A stretch of DNA of 62,500 bases from Plasmodium brasilianum (lineage: Eukaryota > Apicomplexa > Aconoidasida > Haemosporida > Plasmodiidae), in contig NC_090121.1 of the NCBI RefSeq assembly GCF_023973825.1, forward strand, positions 1,345,001 to 1,407,500. Reading direction: 5' to 3'. Positions within the stretch are counted from its first letter, which is position 1; every line of letters starts with the position of its first letter. Of this stretch, positions 47,815 through 58,953 are shown piece by piece. The notes under the pieces are model-generated. The model did no database searches. It had not been told where the DNA came from and was given only the letters and a program-made list of their open reading frames with translations. Made by a program: the position numbers and the translations under genes.

Positions 47815-47985
47815 CAGCAAGAACAGCAAGAACAACAAGAATAACAAGAATAACAAGAATAACAAGAATAACAAGAATAACAAGAATAACAAGAATAACA
47901 AGAATAACACGAATAACAAGAATAACGCGAATAACAAGAATAACACGAATGATAAGAATAACACAAATGATAAGAATAACAACGA
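47815..47985. repeat. 9-bp minisatellite (AATAACAAG) next to the CS-domain exon
   Basis: About 19 copies on the plus strand; on the minus strand TTGTTATTC, coding Leu-Leu-Phe, Cys-Tyr-Ser or other triplets by frame. It fills the space between the 118-aa gene's stop (48021) and the first solid CS exon (47805). Confidence 0.92.
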
Positions 47986-48020
47986 CAACAAATTTTTAAC
48001 CAAATAAAATATACGTTTTA

Positions 48021-50655
48021 CTATATGACTATGTCATATTTTATTATCATTTCTTTAATATTTAACGTGTCTATTTTTTTAATGGAGTAGGAAACCGTTA
48101 ATAGTTGATCTAGTTTCTGTTTCATTGAATTTACTGCAGTTTTAACATCATTGCTGAAATCCTTTTCTTCATAAAAAAAGAAAAAAAAAAAAAAAAAAAA
48201 ATTGAATTTTATTTTTATAAAATACGTATGTTACTGTTTAGATATGGATATGTTCAACATGACAATATGATTGATAATTTCTCTTCAGTGAACATAATGC
48301 TCACCATTTGCAACAGTCTTGATGACTGCACGTGCACACTTATGCGCGCATATGGGTATATGTGTATGTACATATATACGTATTTAGGTACGTGCGTATT
48401 TACATATATATATATTTACATATATATATGTATATATGCATGTATGTATGTATTCAATAATGTGCGCGCGTAAGTATGTACTATTGTATGTTTGCACATG
48501 CAGTCATATATGTGTGCCAAGTGATATATAACATTTTTCTCTATTCTCTATATTCGTCTTTTTTTTCATCTTTTTTCTAAATATTATATGAACCTTGTTT
48601 TATAGACTCGTTTATTAAATAATCTGTAATGTTAAACCAACACTTTTCTATCCCATCAACTATATCCCTTAAAAATGGAAAGCAAAAAAGGTCAAATGAA
48701 TACATACGCGCAGCAGTACGTACGTATAAACAATATACATATATGTAATAAATATGTTAGTGTTACATATATACATATGCAACAGATATGCTTGTGCTAC
48801 GCATAGATATACACATTTGCACATGAGTATATTTTTCATTTCCTTGTATACGAAGCTATTGCATTTTTACCCCTTGGTTACAAGGTAGTCCTTATGAGAT
48901 TCGAAAAAGGCTGCTGCTAGTTGTTCATTCTGAAAATTTAATTTTGATAAGACAACATTACACAGAATAAAAACATGAATAACAAAAAAACATAAAAACA
49001 TTTTCTTCCAAAGAAAATTAAATAGTTAAAAATTTTATAATAATGTTAATGAGATGTTTTGGAAGAGTGAAAAAATATACTTGAAAAATGAAAAATGAAA
49101 AAAAAAAAAAAAAAAAAAATGCAATAAAGTACGGTACAGTATAATATATCTTTCACATTTACTCAAATACTTCTAAAGTGTAGCTAAAATTGATTTTTTT
49201 TTTTTTTTTTTTTTTTGTTAATGTTTCTTGTGTATCAAGAGAATATGTACGTATTCAATCGTACGTTGTGCCATATATTTTCTTTTTGCATTTTCGTTAA
49301 TGAAAAGGGCGAAGAAGTATCTATACATATATACATGGAGTATGGATTAATGACCTTTATTTTAATTTTATTTTATTTTATTTAATTTTATTTAATTTTA
49401 TTTAATTTTTTTTAATAAATGTTCGTACGCAAACAGGAAGTAAAAAAAAAAAAAAAAGGAAAAAACATACACATTATTAGGCTTAAAAAAGGGAGTAAAT
49501 TAAGTGTAAAATGTATATCTGAGTATCTATGAAACAATAATACATGAGCACAAAAGAATGCATAAACAAATATATATATATATATACATACATATATATA
49601 CATATATATTTGTATATAAGTATGTATGTATGTATGTATGTTTATACATACCAATGACAGCACAAAACTGTGAAATGCCTTAAAATGAACCTTGAAATTT
49701 TGCTTTCATTTGGTTGTATATAGCCGTATTCGTTTTTTTGCTATTTTGTTATATGACTATTTATTTGATTATTCATTTGCCCATATACTTTACTACTTGT
49801 TTTTTTTGCTTTTTAATAATTTTGCCATTCGTGAATTTGTAAAAATTAATGAAGTAAAGCCCTTCGAATTCGTTTCATCTGTAGAGTTATTTATATTATA
49901 CTTATGAAGAACATGGAATAAGCCAGTTTCTTCGTTTTTTCGTTTCTTCGTTTTTTCGATTTTTTTTTCCTTTTCTTTTTTGTTTTCTTTCTTTCTTTCT
50001 TTCTTTCTTTCGTTCTTTCTTTTTTTTTTTTTTTTTTTGTGGGCTTGTATGTGTATCATCTACATATTTTTATTTTTTATTTTATCTGTTTATTCTTTCG
50101 CATATCACTCTGTAAAAGTCTTACGTATGCATTTCATGGTTATGAGGAATGCAGACAAAGATAGAATAATTTGTTTTTCATTTGTTTTTTATTCCTTTTT
50201 CTTTTTTAAAAGTCTACAATTTGAAAAACACAAGAACACACAGCAAGTGATGTAAATATACGAATATATCCAAACACACTAACACACACTTACATAAATA
50301 CATATACATGAACATACATATATACGTTCGTATGTGTAAGGGAACAATTTTCTTTATGCGCACATGTAGAAATGTAAAATGCATTGGTTGCAAATTATTG
50401 AATGATGTATAAATTTTTTTTTTTTTCTATTTTATATCTTTACTTTTACTTTTACTTTTACTTTTATTTTTATTTTATTTTTATTTTGTTTTTATTTTAT
50501 TTTTATTTTATTTTTATTTTTATTTTATTTTTATTTTATTTTTGTTTTATTTTTATTTTATTTTATTTTTATTTTATTTATTTTTGTTTTTTTTGTTGAT
50601 TAACAGGGGTAAAAAATAAAAAATTAAGTTCGTTGTGTAGTTCGAAGTTGCTCAT
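48021..50655 (-). CDS. Small unknown protein, five exons (118 aa)
   Basis: Exons: 50655-50605, 49678-49652, 48929-48871, 48667-48594 and 48166-48021. They have GT..AG ends and consistent phases (0, 0, 2, 1), totalling 357 bases. The peptide starts MSNFELHNELNFLFFTP and includes NEQLAAAFFESHKDYLVTKG, DGIEKCWFNITDYLINES and a helical C-terminus (NDVKTAVNSMKQKLDQLL). It is balanced in composition, soluble, and has no low-complexity insert, which argues for a conserved small subunit of some complex. I do not recognise the family. Weak points are the 27-base second exon and the GTTAAT donor of exon 1. Introns carry most of the 2.6 kb and are full of poly(A/T) and ACAT repeats. A frame at 49793-49917 inside intron 1 looks partly coding but does not fit the model. 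Confidence 0.6.
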
Positions 50656-51421
50656 GATTTTTCTGCAAATTTGCAACTGCGTTATTATAAAAAAGATAAA
50701 GATGATTTATATAAATATATACATACGTACGTATATATATACATATATATATTTAAGTACATACGTTTGTATGTTCGTATGATTGTACGCATGTGTGTAT
50801 ATTTGTATATTTGAAAGAATTAATAAAAAATTATGTTAATTTTTGTAGATACACGTTGTAATGAAGGGCGAACAAAAAAATGGAAAATTCTATATATATA
50901 TATATATATACATACATATATACGTACATACATACATACGTACGTACATATATATACATATATGTATACGTTATATATATAATATAAAACAAAAAAAAAT
51001 AGCGTAGCTGGATAAGACGTTGGAAAGATTTACATTAATCTTTGTAAAGAACAGTGCACATAAATTTTTTATTCTGATTTAACGCTGTATACAATTAAAA
51101 AAGAAAAGAAAAGAAAAGAAGAAATACTCAAAGTTGTAAGTTGTCCTGCTAACCCTTTACAGAACAACAGTAAAAACAAAAAAACAAAAAAAAAAAAAAG
51201 GCATATGCTTGTTCCATAAGGCTCTGTACTAAACGTAATTGACTTTTGTGTACTCTTTTCAAAAAAAAATAAAAATTAAAATAAGTATAAGAAGAATTAG
51301 AATAAGAATAAGAATAAGAATAAGAAGAAAAGAAAAATAAAAAAAATAACAATAACAGTAACAATAACAATAACAGTAACAATAACAATAACAATAACTT
51401 TCGAACATCCTCTTCAATTTG

Positions 51422-51452
<31 letters not shown>

Positions 51453-51946
51453 AAGGATGGATGGCAAGAAGGGGGAAAAAGGAAAATGTAAGCTTAACGA
51501 AACAAGTCTCTTATATTTTTGCATATACGTGCATATATACACATAAGCACATACACATACACATGCACATACACATACACATACACATGCACATACACAT
51601 GCACATACACATACACATACACATGTACTGTGTAAATATTATGTGCGCTATTTTTCCTATTTTCCCCTTTTCTAGTTTCCCGTTATTATGAAATAAAAAA
51701 TTTCCATGTACTCGTCATACATGTTTGATAATTTTGAAAAAAAAAAAAAGAAAAAAAAAGAGCAAATATAAGGTGCAAAGCAAGGTAGAGTAATAGCTCA
51801 ACCGTGCACCGATGTATACAGGTATAAATGTACAGAAAGGCAAATACAGCACTAGTACAAATGTGTACATCGTATATGTATGTAAGCGCAAGTGCTCAGA
51901 CACGTAAAGCCGCCGATATATGTAACAGTACGATTAACGCTTCAAC
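50656..51946. other. Divergent promoter region with microsatellites
   Basis: 1.3 kb between the 118-aa gene (-) and the large membrane-protein gene (+). It holds a (TA)n array at about 50893, ACGT/ACAT repeats at about 50910-50970, an AATAAG/AATAAC repeat at about 51295-51400 and an ACACAT hexamer array at about 51538-51622. No RNA or gene was recognised. Confidence 0.6.
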
Positions 51947-54900
51947 ATGCTGGAACTTAAGAGAAAAATTGGAAGGGGATTGTACTACAATATGGTTATT
52001 CCGAAAAATTGGAAAAAAATAGTCTTCATGTTAGTGGTGGTACCCCCTACATATTATGCGTACAACAAACGAAATAGCAAGAATGAGTTCGAGACAATAA
52101 GAAATAATGACGATATAGAAAAAATAAAAATAATGAATATTAACAACATGTTCTCATATATTCCTTTACTTATGCTTACCATTTATGATAAGTATATATA
52201 TAAAAATAAAATAATGAAAAAGATTTATTTTAAATATAGAACAACAAAATGTAGTCAAGATAGTTGTAATGTTATTATAAACATGTTAAGAGGGAGTGAA
52301 ACTAATTTAAAGTATGATTTTATTTCAAATGAAAAAAATTTATTTAATAAATTATATGTTTATGAGATGATATTAGAAAAAAGCATTAAGTTTGCCATCC
52401 TCTCTCCTCAATTAAGTGTCTATATACTTCAGCATTTGTCCGAATACCTTGTTAATATGAACACAAAACTGTTTAATGAAAGGGATTTTACCCCACAACA
52501 TAAACAAAGGGAAAAAACAAATAAAAGAATGCTCTTTTTATACTTGTTCAGATTGGTTAGAGGCATTCCGGGGGAAAGAAGTAGTCATAAGGGAGCGAGT
52601 AGTCATAGGAAGGATAAGAACAGCACTCACAATAGGGAAATGCATATATATAACACGGATAACATTTATGAAAGGTACAGTATACATAAATTTCAACAAA
52701 TGAACAGGAAAAAAGTTAGGGGCGAAAAAGTGCGTAATGGAGGAGACCGTAACAATGAGGAGGACCAGGTGAGCTTGAACTTTTTGTACCTGCTCAACCA
52801 AGCATATGATAATGTTAACAGGGTTTGTCTAAATACCAACACGAACATTTACGTTAATTTTTATATGATTAACATTTTAAAATATATCTGTTACAGAAAT
52901 TATCGAAACGTGCTTACGAATGATATACATTTTGAAGAGTTATGCAGAAGAAACTCGAAAAAAAGTTTGATTGAGCATATTTATTTTTATTTCTTTAACA
53001 GAAAAAATGAGTATAAAAAGGACAGAGAAGATTTAAATGAAAAAATCCTTTTTTATCATAATCCTTATGTTACTACTATTCCTATAGAATACAACAACAT
53101 TTCGAATGGTATTGATTATAGTGGGAGTAGCAACGAAAGACGTGTAACATGTAGTAACTCAGAGAAGGGGAGTGGAACCTCCACGGAAGTAGAAATAATA
53201 AACAGTTCATTTTTTAAGTGGAATCCATTCACTAGTTTGAATATGAAGAGGAAAGTGCAAATTGACAGCATGCCGGAAGAAGCGAACATGAACAAAAGTA
53301 GTGTTAGTAAGTCTTTTCCCTGTGATGGTAGGACGACAGAAAAGGCGGGTGGCTGGTGGGGCAACGGAAGACGCCAGTGGGACTTAGGAATGAGTAGTAA
53401 TAGTTTCGAAAGAGGAAGAAAAAATAAAATGCAAACAGATGAAGAAGTGGAAGTAGAAGCAATGGAAGTAGAAGCAATGGAAGTAGAAGCAATGGAAGAA
53501 GAAGCAATGGAAGAAGAAGCAATGGAAGAAGAAGCAATGGAAGAAGAAGCAATGGAAGAAGAAGCAATGGAAGAAGAAGCAATGGAAGAAGAAGAAGTTA
53601 ACGTGGTGGAAAACATGCAGAAAAAGCTACTGAAAGATCGAAAGAGAATTTACGAGATTAAACTCATGAACGATTTGTACCTAGTACTGTTCCTAAGGCT
53701 ACTATTCGAATGCTCTGTAAAAATGTTGAGTATTAAAAAGAATTTATATCTGCTGGAAAAGAAAAAGCAGTTTGATAGAGAAAATCGAATAATATATATG
53801 AACACGGCAGATGCGATAAACAACTTGAAGGGAAATTATTTAAAAAGAATGCGCATGACAGAGGGCAAAAGGAGGCACAGCCTTTTCTTTCGCCCCTACG
53901 GAAGATCAAAATGGGGATGTATTAGCGATATTAGCGTTAGCGGTGGTGGTAGAAGTAGTAGCGGTGGTGGTAGAAGTAGTAGCGGTGGTGGTAGAAGTAG
54001 TAGCGGGGGTGGTAGTAGTGACAGTGGAACGGCCTGCTTAACTGCAAAAGATGCATTCGTATTTTTGAAATATGTGAAGAAGGGTAATGGTACATGCGAA
54101 ATGATGAAGTGCTCAGCAAATGGCAGTGATGCTTATTCTGCTCTGTTTTACCCGAATGAAGAGGATTTCAAAAAAGGAATAGAAACGAGGGGTACAATAG
54201 GTAGACCCTATATGAGTGTTAGTAGCGAAGGAAAGATTAAATTCCTTCTCTCGTCGTATGTACATAAATTATTAAGGAAAAAAAATGAATGGATTAATAT
54301 GTTCATTTCAGAATGGAAAAGAATACTTGATAAACATATACAAAAAGTACATAGTTATGTAGATGATAAGGTACACAAAATAAAAAAAAAAATTAATTAT
54401 TTAATCTTTAATATGGATGAGGCTTTAATAAATGTATACCATAACATAATTCATGAAAAGAATATAAATAAAATCAAAATACACTTGAACAATTGTAAAG
54501 AAAAAGATATTGATCTAAAAAAATTTGAAGACATATACTCATCCATGGTTACTAACTTGAATAACATTCTTTCATTTGTCTATGCATGTGATCATCAGAA
54601 AGGGGCTTACAAAATTTTAAATCTATATCAAAATAATATATTCTATGAATACAATTACTTGAATGAATACCAGAACAGCTTTTATAAAAACCACGTAAAG
54701 AAATACTTGTGCTACTTTGAAGATAATTTTTTATTCCATTTGTATGGAAGTGGAGTTGGGAATAACGTGGAAGACACACCAGGGATTACCACTGCACTTG
54801 CTGCTACACCAGATGGGAACGTTCTCCCAGGGTTCAGCACGAACGATCGAAGTAGCTACAAAAACATAGAGCATGTTTTCCACTACTGCAAGAATGACAT

Positions 54901-55276
54901 ACACCTGTTGCTGTTTCTATACTGCCAACGTATTAGAAATTGCTTTTACATATTTACATATATATATAAAAAATACAATTTAAAAAAAAATTATGGTTTG
55001 AAGTATATGTTTTATAAACTACATTTTTTTATTTTATCGAATAAAAGGTCTTCGATCTTTTTGGGAGATTTCCCATATCTTGTTTCTAATAACAATCTTT
55101 TTACAGCCTTTTCTTTTTTTTATTTTTTATGTTCATATGTATATTTCTTATGTTTCCTAGTTCATCAAACCACTACTTTTTATCCTTGCATCAATTACTT
55201 TAACGTATTTGCTCAACGGGGTATGTATATCTACCTGTACAAATTATGCAGCAACGTTAGGAACCTCCACAGTTAA
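51947..55276 (+). CDS. Unknown membrane protein, single exon (1,109 aa)
   Basis: Long uninterrupted frame from ATG at 51947. A hydrophobic segment at about residues 27-40 (KIVFMLVVVPPTYYAY) follows a basic N-terminus, which could be a membrane anchor or a mitochondrial or secretory leader. Further hydrophobic segments are near the C-terminus (FTAFSFFYFLCSYVYFLCFL and nearby). Helical, Lys/Asn-rich blocks (about 60-200, 265-365, 540-610, 745-900) are separated by low-complexity inserts: an acidic repeat of Glu, Ala and Met (about 500-550, DNA 53448-53598) and a Gly/Ser/Arg repeat (about 663-690, DNA 53936-54008). No domain is recognised. Parts have higher G+C than other genes here. Confidence 0.85.
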   Translation: MLELKRKIGRGLYYNMVIPKNWKKIVFMLVVVPPTYYAYNKRNSKNEFETIRNNDDIEKIKIMNINNMFSYIPLLMLTIYDKYIYKNKIMKKIYFKYRTTKCSQDSCNVIINMLRGSETNLKYDFISNEKNLFNKLYVYEMILEKSIKFAILSPQLSVYILQHLSEYLVNMNTKLFNERDFTPQHKQREKTNKRMLFLYLFRLVRGIPGERSSHKGASSHRKDKNSTHNREMHIYNTDNIYERYSIHKFQQMNRKKVRGEKVRNGGDRNNEEDQVSLNFLYLLNQAYDNVNRVCLNTNTNIYVNFYMINILKYICYRNYRNVLTNDIHFEELCRRNSKKSLIEHIYFYFFNRKNEYKKDREDLNEKILFYHNPYVTTIPIEYNNISNGIDYSGSSNERRVTCSNSEKGSGTSTEVEIINSSFFKWNPFTSLNMKRKVQIDSMPEEANMNKSSVSKSFPCDGRTTEKAGGWWGNGRRQWDLGMSSNSFERGRKNKMQTDEEVEVEAMEVEAMEVEAMEEEAMEEEAMEEEAMEEEAMEEEAMEEEAMEEEEVNVVENMQKKLLKDRKRIYEIKLMNDLYLVLFLRLLFECSVKMLSIKKNLYLLEKKKQFDRENRIIYMNTADAINNLKGNYLKRMRMTEGKRRHSLFFRPYGRSKWGCISDISVSGGGRSSSGGGRSSSGGGRSSSGGGSSDSGTACLTAKDAFVFLKYVKKGNGTCEMMKCSANGSDAYSALFYPNEEDFKKGIETRGTIGRPYMSVSSEGKIKFLLSSYVHKLLRKKNEWINMFISEWKRILDKHIQKVHSYVDDKVHKIKKKINYLIFNMDEALINVYHNIIHEKNINKIKIHLNNCKEKDIDLKKFEDIYSSMVTNLNNILSFVYACDHQKGAYKILNLYQNNIFYEYNYLNEYQNSFYKNHVKKYLCYFEDNFLFHLYGSGVGNNVEDTPGITTALAATPDGNVLPGFSTNDRSSYKNIEHVFHYCKNDIHLLLFLYCQRIRNCFYIFTYIYKKYNLKKNYGLKYMFYKLHFFILSNKRSSIFLGDFPYLVSNNNLFTAFSFFYFLCSYVYFLCFLVHQTTTFYPCINYFNVFAQRGMYIYLYKLCSNVRNLHS
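53448..53598 (+). repeat. 15-bp coding repeat (Glu-Glu-Ala-Met-Glu type)
   Basis: About ten in-frame copies of GAAGAAGCAATGGAA; the first three have GTA in place of the second GAA. The opposite strand shows artefactual Ser/Ala/Ile and Leu frames. Confidence 0.92.
53936..54008 (+). repeat. 24-bp-class coding repeat (Gly/Ser/Arg-rich)
   Basis: Three to four in-frame copies of AGCGGTGGTGGTAGAAGTAG, with the last copy diverged. Confidence 0.85.
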
Positions 55277-55662
55277 GCACTAGCGCACACATGCACGGTG
55301 AATGAACGCAAATACACGCGAGTATAAGCGAGTAGAAGTGAGTAGAAGCGAGTAGAAGCTAGTAGAAGTGAGTAGAAGCGAGTAGAAGCTAGTAGAAGTG
55401 AGTAGAAGCGAGTAGAAGCTAGTAGAAGTGAGTAGAATCGAGTAGAAGCTAGTATAAGTGAGTAGAAGCGAATAGGTGCGACTCAGATTTGTATCGTATC
55501 GCATCTTGCTGCGAAGGGGGATGGCACAAAATAAAATAAATCGAAACAAATTAAAATATAATAAAATGAAAAATATTAAAATAAAAAATAATATAACGAA
55601 ACAAATTAAAGTGCAATAAAAAGAAATGGAAACTAGTCGATGCACTTCGAACCATAGCCGAG
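55277..55662. repeat. Convergent intergenic spacer with a 10-bp/30-bp repeat
   Basis: Between the stops of two convergent genes lies an array (55311-55470) of the decamer AGTAGAAGxx. It is organised in 30-bp triplets ending TG, CG and CT in order. The rest is A+T-rich with no gene. Confidence 0.88.
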
Positions 55663-58600
55663 TCAAACTTTCGCGTTACATTGCGGGCATGCTTCTAACT
55701 TCTCGGGTATGTCCTTATCACCTATAAATAGAGTTAAAGGTGTACATATATATATATATATATACACATGAGATAACTTCTAAACGTGTTTAACTAGACT
55801 AAAAATAAAATGTGGGTATATAATAATGCTTCCTACTTGTATTGAAAATGTGGTAATTACAATTGGCGCACTTGAATTTAAAATGCTTCTCTACAGGGGA
55901 AAAAAAAAAAAAAAAAAAAGGAGTCTAACTATGCATACGTGCAGTATGCGAAGACTACTCTACAACTCTATAATATAAAAATGCAAGTTATGGGGAAAAA
56001 AAAAGAAAAAATTGGGCGCAAAAATAGGCATTACACAACAAATGTAGTGTGCTCCCCCGTACGTGCAGTAATGCGTACCCATACACTTGTTTACATAACC
56101 ATGCATATATATACACATGTACACGCGTATGTACGCACGCATCTACGCTTTGCACATTTTACTTCTTCGATGAGTGGGCTCAGTCACTATGTTCGCTGCG
56201 TTTTCTACTTTATCTTGTGTAGCTCTCTCTGGAATGTCCTTGTGAAATATAGAGTTGTCAATGTGAGGAGCAACAACTAGCTTATAGTTGTATTTTAGAA
56301 CATCTAATACCGTTTTTTCATTTTTGTTTATAGGATACCTTTCATTAATAATGTCATACTGATACTTGAATTTTAAGTATTCCATTTTTTGAAGATAATA
56401 TAAAACTTTTATTCGTAGCCTTTCGTACAGTATATCATTCGTTAAATTTATATCCTCTTCATTTGTGCTTATTTTTTTAAGCTTAAAATTTGTTATTTCG
56501 TTTGTAGATGATGTCGTTTTATCTGGATTTTTTTTTTTTTCTTTTACTATCGTTGTAGGTGCTATTGATGCTTCTGTTTCATTTGCATTTTCATCAAGTT
56601 TTATACTTTCCATAAATTTTTTAAAATTCATATCTGCCTGTTCTATGAACTCATTTTTAATATCTTCAATCGACATGTTTTTCTCTCTTGTACATTTCTC
56701 TATGTACTCGTCTATGTTCTTTTGCACAGCTTTAACTCGGTCCCTATCCTCATCCCCATAAGGATCATCATCCTGGTCAGCATACTTATCGTCATACTGA
56801 TCCCCATACTGGTCTTCATACTGGTTATCATACTTGTTATCCTCGTAAGGTTTACCACATCTATCATCATCGTAGCTGCTGGCCTTTTTCCTTCTATTTC
56901 TAAAGCTGTATTCATTTTCGTCAAAATAGTACAGTTCTTGATCTGTATCGATGAATCGAATAATCGAATCATTAAAGGACTGTAACTCTTCGTATGTTTT
57001 TCTTAATTCTTTTAAATTTTCATTGTCATCAACATTAACATCAGTGTTATCATCAATTGAAACATTAACTACATTACTTTCTTTATGCCCCTCCATGGAT
57101 GATGAATTAACATATCCTCTAATGATATCCTTGCTCCCTTTACTCTTTTCTATCTCTATGCTTTTTTCAAAAAGTTTTAATAAATCTTTATAATCGTAAC
57201 TAAAATATAACTCCTCATCTTTTACATGCAGTTCAATTTTATTCATTGCATCTTTTATATCATACTTTATTTTTTTTTTTTTACAAAAAAGACTATATCT
57301 GTCAAGCTGCCTTCTCACCAGCTCATTTACACACTCTTCGTATATTCTTCCTGCGGCGATGAAAAAGGAAAAGAAAAAAAAAATTGGTCAACGAGATGAA
57401 TAAGAGGAGTGTATGCATGTGGGGTACGTGATGTAGAAAGAAGGGAGGTACATTATTTTAGAGACTCCACCCATACGTGCATATTGAGAGTAATCATACT
57501 CTCCTCACATTCTACTAAATGAAGCAAAATAGTACTGCATTATGATTAGCAAAACTTGGGAAGATTCTTGCAATCATTTTTTTTTTTTTTTTTTTTTTTT
57601 TTGCTAACGTATGCCGCATGGTCTATTCATCTTTTTTTTTTTTTTTTTTTTTTTTTGCTAACATATGCCACATAGTCTATTCATTTTTTTTTTATCAGGT
57701 TGCACATGAACATACTGTTCTAACTTGATTAGAACAACAATGTGCAAACAGCTTGAGTTACTGACTTTTTATGTTTTGTATCGTTTCCATTAGTTTCTGC
57801 TTGCTTTTGAAAAAGTCGATAATGTGCACCATCGAAAAAAGCTGTAAATGAAACGAGGGCAGGAAAAGTGAGCAGCGAAACGCCTAGTCATTTTTGTTTA
57901 AAGTTTAGAATTTTAATTTGATGCATAATTTTTTATTTTTAATTTAAAGTTTCCATTTTGTATTTTCCATTTTTATTGTTTCCCCTTGCGAAATAAAGCA
58001 TTTCGAGGTGATACATTTTTTAAACAAAAAAAAAAAAAAAAAAAAAAAATTACTTCTATGTCTTCATCTTTTAAAAGAAAAAAGTGTAAGGCTAGAAAAC
58101 TCTCTGCCTCTTTTGGTTCCTTAACATGTTCGCCTATATCGTTTAGAATGGAGCATATCTGCAGTAGAGTGGGGGAAAATAGAGGTACGCACGTAAATTC
58201 ACATGCATGCATACGTATATTTAAGTATACGTATATGCAAACATACACACGCATGTGCTCATGACCAAGAGGAACGGCTTCCACCCGAAGTGTAGCATTA
58301 CCAGCGCTTTGTCTACATCGAAGTGCTTAACCAGATAAGATATACTGTTTATAATCTTGAACGTAATACGTGAAAATACTGCGTGCTGCAAAATCTTTTT
58401 CATGTTTTCTTTTTCTAATTCTTTCTTCTCCTCGTTCTGTACAATTTGTTTGATTGCTGCTAAATCATTGATATTCGAGATTATGCTCTGCAAAAATTTC
58501 TAGAAAAAAAAAAAAAAAAAAAAATACAAAGCCGAAATCAAAACATATGTGCGCATAAGAGCAATTAAACATATACGAATGTGAATAGACATTTGGATGA

Positions 58601-58953
58601 CCAGGCTACACACTCGTTTGTCATCCGCCTTGCACGCAAGGCGAGTGATCTCCCGTGTGTGTGAGGCTCGGTACTCATCTAACCTCATCTTCGTCGTTTT
58701 TCAAATAACTAAAAAAATGCAATCCCCTTTTTAGCTTGTCAAAAAGAAAGAGGTTGTTATATGCTTTTCTAAAAGAGGTATTGTTAAAAGTTGTTCTCTT
58801 GTTTATTTTTTTTAGCTTTATGCGAGGACAAAAAGATTTATTATTTCTTACATTGTTAAGAAACAACTGTTTATTATTTATTAGACAAACAGAATTTAAT
58901 TTACCAAATAGGATAATGCACAAAAGAACGACATTAACATTTCTAAAATACAT
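55663..58953 (-). CDS. Putative apicoplast protein with C-terminal zinc ribbon, seven exons (645 aa)
   Basis: Exons: 58953-58684, 58487-58302, 58158-58054, 57841-57766, 57350-56163, 55890-55837 and 55721-55663. All have GT..AG ends, phases match throughout, and the sum of 1,938 bases is 646 codons with stop. The N-terminus MYFRNVNVVLLCIILFGKLN is a clear signal peptide, followed by about 60 residues rich in Lys and Asn with few acids, the classic two-part apicoplast leader. The body is helical and charged, with an acidic Tyr/Asp-rich repeat region (about 360-395). The last two exons form a zinc ribbon: CANC, then CPQC about 22 residues later, ending NAKV. Zinc-ribbon plastid factors often bind RNA or assemble complexes, but I cannot name this one. 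The neighbouring gene is divergent and also has a plastid-type leader. Confidence 0.75.
57570..57690. repeat. Duplicated T-tract unit in intron 4 of the zinc-ribbon plastid gene
   Basis: Two copies of a long T run followed by GCTAACRTATGCCRCA and GTCTATTCAT, about 60 bases apart, differing at three positions. It lies within intron 57765-57351. Confidence 0.85.
58626..58643. other. Perfect G+C-rich inverted repeat in intron 1
   Basis: CGCCTTGC-AC-GCAAGGCG: an 8-bp stem with a 2-base spacer, inside a roughly 90-base patch (58590-58680) that is about half G+C. Strongly atypical for an intron in this genome. Confidence 0.85.

Noticed and set aside
49793..50059. 88-codon minus-strand frame in intron 1 of the 118-aa gene
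   Set aside because: Half of it is a Lys/Glu/Arg run from T/C tracts. The rest (HVLHKYNINNSTDETNSKG...) looks partly coding but has no phase-compatible splice sites with the neighbouring exons. Left out, with some doubt.
53116..53616. Minus-strand Ser/Ala/Ile repeat frame of 166 codons
   Set aside because: Shadow of the Glu/Ala/Met repeat in the 1,109-residue gene.
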